A stretch of DNA of 64,000 nt, taken from Neokomagataea thailandica NBRC 106555 (GTDB lineage: Bacteria; Pseudomonadota; Alphaproteobacteria; Acetobacterales; Acetobacteraceae). Made by a program: the position numbers and the translations under genes. This document shows, piece by piece, positions 33,829 through 43,394 of the stretch (positions within the stretch are counted from its first letter, which is position 1; each line of letters starts with the position of its first letter). The notes under the pieces are model-generated. The model was not told where the DNA came from, ran no database searches, and saw nothing but the letters and a program-made list of their open reading frames with translations. The stretch spans positions 232,448 to 296,447 of the forward strand of contig NZ_BCZB01000001.1 in assembly GCF_001598495.1 (NCBI RefSeq), written 5' to 3'.

Positions 33829-36765
33829 TTAGAAGTTCAAGCCAGCTTGCAAGAAGAATGTACGGCCATACATGAAGCTGCCGTATTGAGCAGCGTTCGT
33901 GTTGGTACCACCGTCTTGTACGAAAGGAGGCTTTTTATTGTTGATATTCTGAATACCACCCGTGAATGCCCATTTTTTCCATGAGTAGTCAAAGGAGATA
34001 TCATTTTGAATCATAGACGGTGTGCTAATGCGTGTCGTGCCGCTTGCGGGAAGGTCTGCTGTCCCGTTATTCCAGCGCATGCCGCTTGTGTATTGCATCA
34101 TGTAGTTCACGGCGAAGTGACCGTGCTGCCATGTCAGTGTTGCATAATCACGCGTGATAGGTTGAGCACTAGGGACGGTGGTACCATACTGGTAGGCCAT
34201 GGAGCCTAGGAAGTCGAAGTATGAGCCTCCTGGGGATTGTTGTTGCTTATAGCTGATGAGGCGTTGGAAGTTGTTATCGACGATAATCGTATCACGTGGG
34301 GTAAGGCGGAAACGGTAATTTGTATCCCAGTCAATACCACTCTCGATCATGGTGCCGATATTTTGATCTGTAGCGCTTACAGTTGCGATTTGACCGCTCG
34401 ATGAGCGCGCTATGTTTGCACATTCTGTTGTATTGGCATTGGTATAGCAAGAATCCACAATATACTGGGTGCCTACGGGACCGACCATACCATTCAGGGT
34501 GTAATGCCAGAACTCAGCCGATGTGGAGAGGCCCGGAATCCAGTGCGGTGTTAAGACTGCACCGAATGTATAGGTGCGGCCTGTCTCTGGGTGGAGTTTT
34601 GCATTACCGCCCGTGATGGTTGGAATTTGCCCGCCACCAGCTTGTTGGAATGTTGCAGAATTGATGCCATGGGCGGCACAGTTTGCAGCGACAGCGTTAG
34701 ACAGAGCGCCGTAAGAGCCAGCCTGAGAGCAGGGGTCATTCGCTGAGTTAAAGCTGATGGCTTGGCCACCATACATTTCATACACATTTGGTTGGCGGAA
34801 TGATGTGCCGATCGTGCCACGAAAGCGAACGTCTTGGGTTGGGGCCCAGTTGATACCGGCTTTCCAGTTTTTGGCATTACCAAAAGTACTATAGGAAGAA
34901 TAACGGCCTTGGACGTCGACTGAGAGGTCATGTGCCAAGAAAGCGTGTTGTAAAAGCTGTATATGCGCTTGCGCATAGCCCTCGGTCACGTTGAAGCCAC
35001 CACGGGTTGGGGCTACAGGGTTACCGAATGTATTGCCTTGTTGCACGAGCGGATCGGGGATTGAGCTGAGCTGTTCGCCACGGTGTTCCATGCCGAGAGC
35101 AATGCCGAGATCACCGCCATTGGCCCAAGGCATCTGTACAACATGGTTGTTGTGAATGCGGAGGTTGAGATCACGCAACTGGTAGGTTGTGTGGCCGTGG
35201 GACGTGTAATTTGCGTATTGTGCCGCTTCTTTTGACAAAGGCTGAAGGGCGCTGCTCTGCACGCATCCAGCATATCCCGCACAAGAGTTTGGGTTGTATG
35301 CATAGGTCATATTAGGGTCGGAGAGGTTGGCTGTATCGCTTGGAACCAGACCAAATTCACGCATCGTATTTAAGTAGTTACCGACACCGTACCCTTGTGT
35401 CATCTGCTGACTTTTGCCGTAGGTATAAGAGAGGTCATACATCCATTGATGTGTGATTTCTCCTTGTACACCAAGTTTCCCGGTGAAAGTGTCTAGGGCT
35501 GTTTCGTAACGACGTGCACCAAATTCTGTGAGACGGCGGTAAAGCTGTGGTGTGTCGTCTGTTAAGTTTCCGGGATAGTTGAGAGGCAAAAGGACGCCTG
35601 TTGGCGTGGTAGAGATGGGTTGCGGAGCCATAAACATGCTGGACGTTTTATGGCCATATTGGGCATTTCCATAGAAATCGAAATGCTTATTGAGTTCGTA
35701 ATGCGTATCTGCAGATAAGTTTGAATCTTGAAAAGAATTGATGAGGGATGATGCACTAGCAAAATTATAGCGCTGGCCATTATAGGTGGTTGATTGACCG
35801 TTTGCTACAGAATAACGTCCGGCAGAACCGCCATAGAGTGTGCCGGATGGTGTAATGCTGGAGCCAAATACTGTGCCGGCGGGGTTCATTTGTACATTGG
35901 AGGCCCATGCGCGATCACGCATCATGACGCCGCCTTGTGTCATATAAGACCCAAATAAGGTGAGGTTACCCTTGCCGTGGTCAAAGTCCCAGCCTTTATA
36001 GCCCGAAATTTGGCCGATTGGATTATCACCGTAGCCGGTAATTGAGCCTTTAACCGTGATGTTGGCGTCATTGAGGTCATGGCGCAGCTTGATGTTGACG
36101 ACGCCGGACACTGCGTCAGCACCGTAGAGTTCTGAGCCGCCATCTTTCAGAATTTCAACGCTGGCGACTTGCTGCAACGGGATGGAGTTCAAGTCTACGC
36201 AGTTTGAATCCCCGTTCAGCGTAGTGCGCTTCCCGTCGATCAGAACCAGAACGCGGTTCGTGCCTAAATTGCGAATATCCAAGCAGGATGCGCCACCTGA
36301 ACCATTGGCTTGGGTGTTGTATGTGCCGGATGACCCAACAGACGGTAAGCGCTGGAAGAAGTCGCTCAGCGTGGTGGCGCCGGTGTTTTGGATTTGCTTT
36401 GCTGTTACGATCTGTACAGGGTTAGCGCTGGTGTTGCGTGCTGTGCTGAGCGCAGAACCGGTCACGACAACGTTTTCGACGCTGTGATCAACAAAAGGTG
36501 CCGGTGCAAAACGCGCAGGGCGTGTTGCTGCGGTGAGGTGTTGAGCAGGTACTGGCGCAGGTGCTGCAACGGGCGCTGTGGTTGCCGCAGGGGCAACACG
36601 CTGAGCTTTAGATGTTTTTGCTGCGTGGTGAGCGTGTTTATGTGCGGCGGCAGCGTGAGCGATAGAAGGTGCTGCAGCGCATGTGGCGCTGATGGCGAGT
36701 ACGCTTGCGCTCAGGAGAAGAGCGTTGTGGCGTTGCCGTAACTTGGACGATGTCGTTGCAGGCAT
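33829..36765 (-). CDS. TonB-dependent outer-membrane receptor
   Basis: 978 residues from ATG 36765 (MPATTSSKLRQRHNALLL). A TTG six codons upstream opens the same frame. A signal peptide ends near IAHAAAA, then a His/Ala/Pro-rich linker (about 40-90, including HKHAHHAAK) precedes the TonB box region VENVVVTGSAL. The plug domain follows (NPVQIVTAKQIQNTGATTLSDFFQRLPS, DIRNLGTNRVLVLIDGKRT, VEILKDGGSELYGADAVSGVVNI), and then a large beta-barrel ending in GRTFFLQAGLNF with the terminal Phe needed for insertion. It imports a ligand using TonB energy. The ligand cannot be told; no Fur box is obvious. Confidence 0.94.
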   Translation of the reverse strand: MPATTSSKLRQRHNALLLSASVLAISATCAAAPSIAHAAAAHKHAHHAAKTSKAQRVAPAATTAPVAAPAPVPAQHLTAATRPARFAPAPFVDHSVENVVVTGSALSTARNTSANPVQIVTAKQIQNTGATTLSDFFQRLPSVGSSGTYNTQANGSGGASCLDIRNLGTNRVLVLIDGKRTTLNGDSNCVDLNSIPLQQVASVEILKDGGSELYGADAVSGVVNIKLRHDLNDANITVKGSITGYGDNPIGQISGYKGWDFDHGKGNLTLFGSYMTQGGVMMRDRAWASNVQMNPAGTVFGSSITPSGTLYGGSAGRYSVANGQSTTYNGQRYNFASASSLINSFQDSNLSADTHYELNKHFDFYGNAQYGHKTSSMFMAPQPISTTPTGVLLPLNYPGNLTDDTPQLYRRLTEFGARRYETALDTFTGKLGVQGEITHQWMYDLSYTYGKSQQMTQGYGVGNYLNTMREFGLVPSDTANLSDPNMTYAYNPNSCAGYAGCVQSSALQPLSKEAAQYANYTSHGHTTYQLRDLNLRIHNNHVVQMPWANGGDLGIALGMEHRGEQLSSIPDPLVQQGNTFGNPVAPTRGGFNVTEGYAQAHIQLLQHAFLAHDLSVDVQGRYSSYSTFGNAKNWKAGINWAPTQDVRFRGTIGTSFRQPNVYEMYGGQAISFNSANDPCSQAGSYGALSNAVAANCAAHGINSATFQQAGGGQIPTITGGNAKLHPETGRTYTFGAVLTPHWIPGLSTSAEFWHYTLNGMVGPVGTQYIVDSCYTNANTTECANIARSSSGQIATVSATDQNIGTMIESGIDWDTNYRFRLTPRDTIIVDNNFQRLISYKQQQSPGGSYFDFLGSMAYQYGTTVPSAQPITRDYATLTWQHGHFAVNYMMQYTSGMRWNNGTADLPASGTTRISTPSMIQNDISFDYSWKKWAFTGGIQNINNKKPPFVQDGGTNTNAAQYGSFMYGRTFFLQAGLNF

Positions 36766-36849
36766 CAGGGTATCCGGTTGCAAAATGTGGGCCTACTGCA
36801 CAAGCAGGAGGCATAACAGGGTGCGGGGTCATAAAACCGCAATGTTTTG

Positions 36850-36877
36850 AGATTAACGTAATATAATGATACGGCAA
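36850..36877 (-). promoter_or_regulatory. Candidate promoter of the TonB-dependent receptor
   Basis: Reading leftward, TTGCCG (36872-36877), a 16-nt AT-rich spacer, and TAATCT (36850-36855), 85 bp before the ATG. Identified by eye. Confidence 0.35.
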
Positions 36878-36985
36878 TATCGTTATGGCTGATATGCACG
36901 TGTTACAGAGGAAGTGTTGTGTTTGCGCAACATGATGTGCGTTTGGGGTATTTGGTGGTAATAAAATTAAAATTGTTTTTATAAA

Positions 36986-37025
36986 ATGGCATAGGCGAAA
37001 TCCTGTGCAGATCTCGCCTATGCCA
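36986..37025 (-). terminator. Terminator hairpin of the OmpA-like gene
   Basis: GGCATAGGCGA (36988-36998) pairs perfectly with TCGCCTATGCC (37014-37024), extended by a flanking T-A pair. Reading leftward it is followed by ATTTTATAAA, 26 nt past the gene's stop. Confidence 0.7.
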
Positions 37026-37050
37026 TGGGGTGCTCTTTGAAAACTATACG

Positions 37051-38178
37051 TTACTTGAGGTTGATTTCCACGCGCCGGTTTTGAGGTTCACGTGTATTGG
37101 GCCCCGTCGTGACGAGTGGGCTCGCGTCACCATAGCCGTGGGTGACAATCATGCCGGAGGCAATACCATCACGAATCAGTTCGGCCTTTACGCTGGCGGC
37201 ACGGCGTTCTGAGAGGGCGACATTATACCGATCACCGCGTTGCCCGGGGTGAGCGGCGGAGTTGTCTGTGTAGCCACTGACATCAATATGCGTGACCTGC
37301 ACGGAGCCTGTATTTTTGGCCGCCTCCGCCACGACAGCGCGGGCGCGGTTACTGAGTTCAGCAGAATCCCAATCGAAGAAGACGAGATAGGTGCGGGCTG
37401 GCGTTGGGGCTGGGGGGAGCGCGACTGGAGCACTGACAGGCGCTGGCGGTGGCGGCGCGGGGTTGAATTCATAGCGCAGGCCAAGCAGCAGGGAATGGTT
37501 GAAGTCGGTACGTGTTTCGCGGGTTCCGGTGTTGAAGCTGGTGGGGGTGGTGAAGGCTGATGTTGTGTGGCTGTTGGGGCCAAGCAACGAATAAAAGCGG
37601 TATTCCGTTGTGGCGGAGAGGCCGACGACCCATGGAACGGGGAAGGATAGGCCAAAGATGCCTTGATATGCGAAATTCCCTGACGTGCCGTTCACCCACT
37701 GACTAAATGTGCCGCCGGGGGTGGAAATGTTCGTGTTCATATTCTGCCAGCCATACCCTACGCCCGCTCCGAAATAGGGGTAGACCCATGACTTGCCGAT
37801 ATCCATATCAAACAAGGCATTGACCATGGCGCCATAGCCTTGCTGATGACCGCCGGTGCGTGAGGGGAACTGGCTGCTGCGGAATTGCTCAAGGCGATTA
37901 TTCCGATAATTGCCTTCAACTTCCACACGAAAGCCATTGCCAAAGCCCCAGCCAAGGCTGCCAAGGCCGGTGACGCCATAGTCGTAACGGTCACGGCCAC
38001 TTGGGAAATTGGGAGAGAGGCGGACCTCTTGGTCCTGATTCCAGCCAACGCCACCAGCGCCAGAGATGTAGAGGCCGTGCACTGGCTGTGCATGTGCGAG
38101 GCTAAGGGCCAGCACAGAGGCACCGGCTACGAGCCCGACCCGGGCGAATAGATGTCCGGGGGCGGAACGTCGGGTCAT
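37051..38178 (-). CDS. OmpA-family outer-membrane protein
   Basis: 375 residues from ATG 38178, with GGAGAGAG 6 nt upstream; the open frame continues to 38283 without support. A signal peptide ends at LSLAHAQ. The N-terminal part (about 30-250) forms beta-barrel strands (GLYISGAGGVGWNQDQEVRL, FRVEVEGNYRNNRL, VYPYFGAGVGYGWQN, HSLLLGLRYEFNP). A Pro/Ala hinge leads to the C-terminal OmpA peptidoglycan-binding domain (FFDWDSAELSNRARAVV, HIDVSGYTDNSA, LSERRAASVKAEL, NRRVEINLK), with the Asp and Arg that hold diaminopimelate. It ties the outer membrane to the wall. Confidence 0.93.
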   Translation of the reverse strand: MTRRSAPGHLFARVGLVAGASVLALSLAHAQPVHGLYISGAGGVGWNQDQEVRLSPNFPSGRDRYDYGVTGLGSLGWGFGNGFRVEVEGNYRNNRLEQFRSSQFPSRTGGHQQGYGAMVNALFDMDIGKSWVYPYFGAGVGYGWQNMNTNISTPGGTFSQWVNGTSGNFAYQGIFGLSFPVPWVVGLSATTEYRFYSLLGPNSHTTSAFTTPTSFNTGTRETRTDFNHSLLLGLRYEFNPAPPPPAPVSAPVALPPAPTPARTYLVFFDWDSAELSNRARAVVAEAAKNTGSVQVTHIDVSGYTDNSAAHPGQRGDRYNVALSERRAASVKAELIRDGIASGMIVTHGYGDASPLVTTGPNTREPQNRRVEINLK

Positions 38179-38347
38179 GTCATCTCTCTCCAAATTGCCC
38201 AATACGGATATGGTTTCTTGCTGAAACTGAGTGGAAACGCAACGCGCTTCCCGCATGGGCGGTTGGGTTTTATCACGTAGCACGCGCTGCTTTAGGGGCG
38301 GTCTGTGGCTTTTTCTCTACACATACCCTGACGGTTTCGTCTGTATT

Positions 38348-38698
38348 TTACCAGAAGAGTTCTTCAGCTTCGTCATCATCACAGGTGCGGGAGCCGAGTT
38401 CTTGTTCAATGGGGGCAGCACAATCCGGTACGGTGAGCTCGATCACCCATAAATCTGGGTCATAGCGTTGTTGTCGGGCAATATAGTCGTTGAGTGTTTC
38501 GTTATCGGTCAGGGGGGTGCGGACCCATGAGCCGTTATCTTCGCGCAAAATAACGTGATGACGGGCTCGGTCTTCCAGAAGGATGATAATGGCTCCGGCA
38601 TCTTCATCGCCACGGTGTAAGACCATAGCGGAATGGTCACCATCATTGAAACGGCGGAGTGTGGCGCGGACCCAAAGGCCCGTTTTGAGGCGCGACAT
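38348..38698 (-). CDS. DUF1491 family protein
   Basis: 116 residues, soluble, no signal peptide. The conserved pattern of this alphaproteobacterial family is visible: MSRLKTGLWVRATLRRFND, SAMVLHRGDEDAGAIIILLED, then DNETLNDYIARQQRYDPDLWVIELT. The C-terminus is acidic (CDDDEAEELFW). The role is unknown in the family. It starts 89 bp downstream of the S41 protease gene on the same strand, so they may share a transcript. Confidence 0.8.
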   Translation of the reverse strand: MSRLKTGLWVRATLRRFNDGDHSAMVLHRGDEDAGAIIILLEDRARHHVILREDNGSWVRTPLTDNETLNDYIARQQRYDPDLWVIELTVPDCAAPIEQELGSRTCDDDEAEELFW

Positions 38699-38787
38699 GT
38701 GATGATATTCCTTATGCCAATCATGAGAGTTTACAGCACGTGGTCCGAGAGAGGGCCGAGCTATGTGATGAAAGTGTGCGGAAGGTT

Positions 38788-40542
38788 CTAATGGAGGGGC
38801 GCGCTGTTTTCATCTGGGACGGCGTTAAGAGCGGTTGTGTAGAGTTGCCGTGAGGAGAGGATGCTGGCTGCGAGGTCCAGATCGGCATCGGTGCCGAGTG
38901 CGGCGGGGCATTGATTGCGGATAGCGAGGACTTTTGAAACCGTGACGGGGGCACGGGTTGCACGTGCGGTGTGCAGGGCGTCTTCCATGAGGTTGTGGCC
39001 ATGTTCAAGGGCTCTAAGCTGTGCATCCAAGCTGTTTGCACCCAGTGATGTGCAAATTTGGGGCATGACGCCTAAGCCTTGCAGGGGCCAGCCAAGAGGC
39101 GCTTGATTGCGGCTCCATGTCACAAAAAGTTCTCCGCCATTGGGCATTTGTCCAATGACTTGTGTGAGGCCCTTGCCGAGTGTTTCGCTCCCGATCACCA
39201 CGGCGCGGCGGTGGTCTGCTAAAGCTGACGCGAGGATTTCTGAGGCGCTGGCCGTTCTGCCGTCAACAAGCACGATAATGGGTGCGCCTGTGGTCATATC
39301 CCCGCCCTGTACGGCCCAGATATGATTGGCTTGCGGGTAACGGCCATGGGTTGTCACGGCAATGCCATGGTCAAGGAAGAGTGCGGCGGTTGTTACGGCT
39401 TGTTGAACGACACCGCCCCGGTCCCCGCGCAGGTCAAGGATGAGGCCGGGGATGGCTGGAGAATGGTCGGCATGGGGTGTGAAAGTATCATCTGGGGGCA
39501 GGATTTGGCTGAGAAATTGGCTCATTTCTTCGGCCGTTTCAGACGAGAAAGAGGTGATTTTTAGGACTGGGTAGCGCCCATGATGCTCAAGGAATACGGT
39601 TTCTGGTGGAACGGCGCTGCGTGTGAGCGTCACGGTTGCGTGCGTATGGTTCGTGGTTGCGATCTGGAGCGTAACATCTGTGCCGTTATCGCCCTCCAGC
39701 CAATGCTGGACGCGTTCTGCAGTTTGGTGGTGTGTCGTTTTGCCATCTACAGCAAGGATATGTTGCCCGATATTTAAGCCTGCCGCCCAAGCAGGGCCGT
39801 TGGCATTAATGGCTGAAATGATCATGTTGTGACCGCTCGTATCGACGGTGATGCCGATGGAGCCGTCATGCCCCACGCGTTTTTGCCGGTCATGATCTGC
39901 AAAGGATGGCGCGAGATAGCGTGAGTAAGGGTCCAGATGGTTGAATAATTCGTCAAAAAAGCTTTGAAGCAGCGCGTCGGCACTGTTTTGATGAATGGCG
40001 TCTGAGGACTGCCAGCTTGCTTGTAACGCTTCTGCTGCAAGGGTCGCCCATGCGGTGATATTATTGTCTGCGGGTATGATGTGTTGGAAGAGCACTTTTT
40101 GCCCGCGTATCACGCTGAGCGATACGTTGGGGGTTGGTTTGTCCTCTGGTGCACCATGTGTGGCGGCGGGGAGGGGCGTTGGATCTTCTTGGATGGTAAT
40201 GGTCGGGTCAATAGCCGTTAGGCCATCTAGTCCCCAAAGGCTGAACTCATGAGCGCTATGGTTGTCGAGGGTCCGTGGGGACAAAAAACGCAGAGCGGCA
40301 GCGATGACATCACGGGTGTCATTGGTGGGGAAGGTATTGGCGGGGAGAGATGTGGGAGCCGGAATGTTCGGTGGTGTTTGCGCAGATGTGGGTACCATGG
40401 CACCTGACCACCCGATCAGTACCGCGATTGAAGCGCAAAAATATACACGCCGTATCGCACGCCGTATCACAGGGGAAACGCACTGTACGGCATATGATGG
40501 CGCGGACCTGATGATGGAGGGCAAAGGGAAGGCGTGGCGCAA
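38788..40542 (-). CDS. S41-family C-terminal processing protease with PDZ domain
   Basis: 584 residues. A basic N-terminus and a hydrophobic segment (VYFCASIAVLIGWSGAM, about residues 33-49) suggest a periplasmic, membrane-anchored or secreted enzyme. The PDZ domain spans about 220-310 (GSIGITVDTSGHNMIISAINANGPAWAAGLNIGQHILAVDGK). The S41 domain has ILDLRGDRGGVVQQAV, the catalytic Ser in VDGRTASASEILASALAD and Lys in SETLGKGLTQ. It should cut periplasmic substrates near their C-termini. It is longer than most CtpA proteins because of an N-terminal domain of about 170 residues. It lies downstream of topA, from which two hairpins separate it. Confidence 0.9.
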   Translation of the reverse strand: MRHAFPLPSIIRSAPSYAVQCVSPVIRRAIRRVYFCASIAVLIGWSGAMVPTSAQTPPNIPAPTSLPANTFPTNDTRDVIAAALRFLSPRTLDNHSAHEFSLWGLDGLTAIDPTITIQEDPTPLPAATHGAPEDKPTPNVSLSVIRGQKVLFQHIIPADNNITAWATLAAEALQASWQSSDAIHQNSADALLQSFFDELFNHLDPYSRYLAPSFADHDRQKRVGHDGSIGITVDTSGHNMIISAINANGPAWAAGLNIGQHILAVDGKTTHHQTAERVQHWLEGDNGTDVTLQIATTNHTHATVTLTRSAVPPETVFLEHHGRYPVLKITSFSSETAEEMSQFLSQILPPDDTFTPHADHSPAIPGLILDLRGDRGGVVQQAVTTAALFLDHGIAVTTHGRYPQANHIWAVQGGDMTTGAPIIVLVDGRTASASEILASALADHRRAVVIGSETLGKGLTQVIGQMPNGGELFVTWSRNQAPLGWPLQGLGVMPQICTSLGANSLDAQLRALEHGHNLMEDALHTARATRAPVTVSKVLAIRNQCPAALGTDADLDLAASILSSRQLYTTALNAVPDENSAPLH

Positions 40543-40548
40543 AGACGT

Positions 40549-40604
40549 GATTCCAAATGGCGTATGCGTGGAATCTTATGCGGCTGATTCCACGCATACG
40601 CCAT
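40549..40604. repeat. 19-bp perfect inverted repeat with a competing 7-bp partner
   Basis: ATGGCGTATGCGTGGAATC (40557-40575) and its exact complement (40586-40604) enclose a 10-nt loop between topA and the S41 protease gene. A second copy of GATTCCA (40549-40555) can also pair with TGGAATC (40569-40575), so two structures exclude each other. The arm begins 15 nt before the protease start codon. No long T run, so it is not a standard terminator. Confidence 0.85.
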
Positions 40605-40646
40605 AGCCCCGCTTCTACAGAAAGAGAAGAGGGGTAGGCGCGCCCA

Positions 40647-40670
40647 TAAACCCCTCTCGTGAGGGGGTTA
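40647..40670 (-). terminator. Likely terminator of topA
   Basis: Reading leftward from 7 nt past the topA stop: an AACCCCCTC stem with GAGGGGTT around ACGA, then TTTATG. The stem has one bulge and the T run is short. Confidence 0.6.
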
Positions 40671-40676
40671 GGCGGG

Positions 40677-43367
40677 TTATTCGCTGTCTTGCGACGCGGT
40701 TTCTTTTGTTTTTTTTGCGCGTGAAGAAGGCTTTTTCGTGGTTTTTGTCGCGGTTGGGCTTTTTTTGGTGGTTGTGGTGCGTTTGGGTTTGGCGGCTGTT
40801 TTTTCCGTTGTTTTTGATGTCGCTTTGGTCGTTGTTTTGCGCGCTGTGGTTTTTTTAGCACCACCTTTGAGGGGTTTACCCTTTTCCGCGAGCAGTGCGA
40901 GCGCTTCGTCCAGTGTGACGTCATCCATGCTGCGGTCTTTTGCTAGCGTGGCGATCATTTGTTCGTGTTGCACATAGGGGCCAAAGCGGCCCTTGCGGAC
41001 CATAACGGGCTCATTGTCTTTGGGGTGTGCGCCCAGAGTACGGATGGAAGCGAGCTTTTTGGCAAGACTATCCACCGCACGGTTTAGACCGACGGTGAGA
41101 ACATCATCATCTTTATCCAATGTCCCGAAAATCGCGCCCATTTTGACGTATGGCCCAAAACGGCCCAATCCGGCTTCGATGGTTTCACCTGTCTCTGGGT
41201 GAGGGCCGATAACACGCGGCAGGGAGAGCAAACCGAGGGACTGCTCTAAGGTGATGGTGTTACCATCGAGGCCCTTGGGGATAGTGGTGCGTTTGGGCTT
41301 GGCTTTTTTATCGTTCGGGTCTGCTTCGCCGCGTTGAATATATAGCCCGTATGGGCCGCGCCGGATGGTGATGTCTTCTTGGGTAGTGGGGTCTTGCCCG
41401 ACCACACGCATGCCGTCTTTCAGGCCGTCATCTTGCCCGTCATCCGCGACGAGGCGGCGCGTGAACTGACATTCCGGGTAGTTGGAACACCCAATGAATG
41501 CGCCATGCTTGCCAAGGCGTAAGCCGAGGCGCCCTGTGCCGCAGGCGGTGCAGGTGCGTGGGTCTGTGCCGTCGTCCTTAGCGGGGAAGAAATGCGCGCC
41601 CAGATCGTCATCAAGGGCATCAATGACATCGGATATTTTGAGGTCTTTAGTTTGATCAACGGCGGCGGAGAAGTCACGCCAAAAAGCGGCCATGACATCG
41701 TGCCAGTCTGCGCGGGCACCGGAAATATCGTCTAATTGTTCTTCGAGCGATGCTGTGAAGCTTGTATCGACATAGCGTTCAAAGAAGGAGGTGAGGAAGG
41801 CTGTGACCAAGCGGCCACGGTCCTCGGGCATGAAACGTCGTGTTTCGAGGCGGACGTAGTTTCGGTCCCGTAGAACGCTGAGAATAGAGGCGTAGGTGGA
41901 AGGGCGGCCAATGCCGATTTCTTCCATTTTCTTGACGAGTGATGCTTCAGAATAACGCGGTGGTGGCTGGGTGAAGTGCTGTTCAGCATCCACCGCCGTG
42001 GTGCTGATACGGTCGCCTTCTTTCATGGGAGGAAGTAGGCGGCTATCGTCATCATCGCCGGTTTTGCTGTCGTCTCGCCCTTCGATATAAAGCTTTAGGA
42101 AGCCATCAAAGGCTATGGTAGAGCCGGTCGCGCGTAAGAGCGTTTTGCCGCTTTCATCGGCCAATGTGACCGCGACTTGATCCATTTCTGCGGATTGCAT
42201 CTGAGATGCGACAGAGCGCTTCCAGATGAGGTCGTAAAGGCGTTTTTGATCTGGAGTGAGGGTTGCTGACACATGCGCCGGGGTACGGATGATCTCGGTC
42301 GGGCGTATGGCTTCGTGGGCTTCTTGAGCGTTCTTGGCTTTGGTGGCGTAAGCGCGCGGGGATGTCGGGACATATTCAGAGCCGAAGGCTTGTCCGATAT
42401 GGCCACGGATGGAAGCGATGGCTTCTTGAGCCATCGTTACGCCATCGGTACGCATATAGGTGATCAGGCCGACGGTTTCTCCGCCGATTTCAACGCCTTC
42501 ATAGAGCTGTTGGGCTGTCCGCATCGTGGTCTGGGCGCTCATGCCGAGCTTGCGCGATGCTTCTTGCTGGAGTGTTGAGGTGGTGAAAGGCGGCGGTGGG
42601 TTACGTTTTGTGCGTTTGCGCTCTACGGCGCGCACCGTAAAGCTGCTTGCGCGGACGGTATCACGGGCTGCGAAGGCTAGGGCTTCGGTATTGAGGGTGA
42701 ATTGGTCGAGCTTATCGCCTTGTAGCTGGGTTAATTTGGCTTGGAATGCGGCTTGGGCTGGTGTTTTGAAGCCGCCCGTCACGCTCCAGTACTCACGCGG
42801 TTTGAAAACTTCGATTTCCGCTTCGCGCTCGCAGATAAGGCGTAAGGCTACGGATTGCACGCGGCCAGCGCTGCGGCTGCCGGGGAGTTTGCGCCACAAG
42901 ACGGGGGAGAGCGTAAAGCCCACCAAGTAATCGAGTGCGCGGCGGGCGAGATACGCATCAATGAGTGGTTGATCTAACTCACGTGGTGCGGCCATTGCGG
43001 CTTGCACGGCTGATTTGGTGATCTCGTTGAAGGTGACGCGGTGGACGGTCAGGTTCTTGAGAAGTTTCTTGTCTTCTAGAACACTGCGGACATGCCATGA
43101 AATGGCTTCACCTTCACGGTCCGGGTCAGTCGCTAGGTAGAGATTTTTTGCGCCTTTGAGGGCTTTGGCAATGGCCGAGATTTGTTTGGAGCCGCGCTCA
43201 TCGGTTTGCCAGGCCATGGCAAAATTTTCGTCCGGGCGGACACTGCCGTCTTTGGGGGGGAGGTCACGCACATGCCCGAATGAAGCGAGTACGGTGTAAT
43301 CACTTCCAAGATATTTGTTGATCGTTTTTGCCTTCGCCGGGCTTTCGACCACCACTACGTCCGTCAT
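40677..43367 (-). CDS. topA: DNA topoisomerase I
   Basis: 896 residues. The TOPRIM domain starts at once (VVVVESPAKAKTINKYLG, with YLATDPDREGEAISWHV carrying the metal Asp residues). RSAGRVQSVALRLI and the catalytic tyrosine in GLITYMRTDGV (Y304) follow. After the core come one C4 zinc ribbon (CTACGTGRLGLRLGKHGAF to CSNYPEC, about 605-635), several topoisomerase C-terminal repeats (GRFGPYVKMG, GRFGPYVQHE) and a Lys/Thr-rich tail of about 70 residues. It relaxes negative supercoils. It lies 27 bp after dprA, probably in the same transcript. Confidence 0.96.
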   Translation of the reverse strand: MTDVVVVESPAKAKTINKYLGSDYTVLASFGHVRDLPPKDGSVRPDENFAMAWQTDERGSKQISAIAKALKGAKNLYLATDPDREGEAISWHVRSVLEDKKLLKNLTVHRVTFNEITKSAVQAAMAAPRELDQPLIDAYLARRALDYLVGFTLSPVLWRKLPGSRSAGRVQSVALRLICEREAEIEVFKPREYWSVTGGFKTPAQAAFQAKLTQLQGDKLDQFTLNTEALAFAARDTVRASSFTVRAVERKRTKRNPPPPFTTSTLQQEASRKLGMSAQTTMRTAQQLYEGVEIGGETVGLITYMRTDGVTMAQEAIASIRGHIGQAFGSEYVPTSPRAYATKAKNAQEAHEAIRPTEIIRTPAHVSATLTPDQKRLYDLIWKRSVASQMQSAEMDQVAVTLADESGKTLLRATGSTIAFDGFLKLYIEGRDDSKTGDDDDSRLLPPMKEGDRISTTAVDAEQHFTQPPPRYSEASLVKKMEEIGIGRPSTYASILSVLRDRNYVRLETRRFMPEDRGRLVTAFLTSFFERYVDTSFTASLEEQLDDISGARADWHDVMAAFWRDFSAAVDQTKDLKISDVIDALDDDLGAHFFPAKDDGTDPRTCTACGTGRLGLRLGKHGAFIGCSNYPECQFTRRLVADDGQDDGLKDGMRVVGQDPTTQEDITIRRGPYGLYIQRGEADPNDKKAKPKRTTIPKGLDGNTITLEQSLGLLSLPRVIGPHPETGETIEAGLGRFGPYVKMGAIFGTLDKDDDVLTVGLNRAVDSLAKKLASIRTLGAHPKDNEPVMVRKGRFGPYVQHEQMIATLAKDRSMDDVTLDEALALLAEKGKPLKGGAKKTTARKTTTKATSKTTEKTAAKPKRTTTTKKSPTATKTTKKPSSRAKKTKETASQDSE

Positions 43368-43394
43368 TGTCCCTCCGGCGCTACCGCGTTCGTC

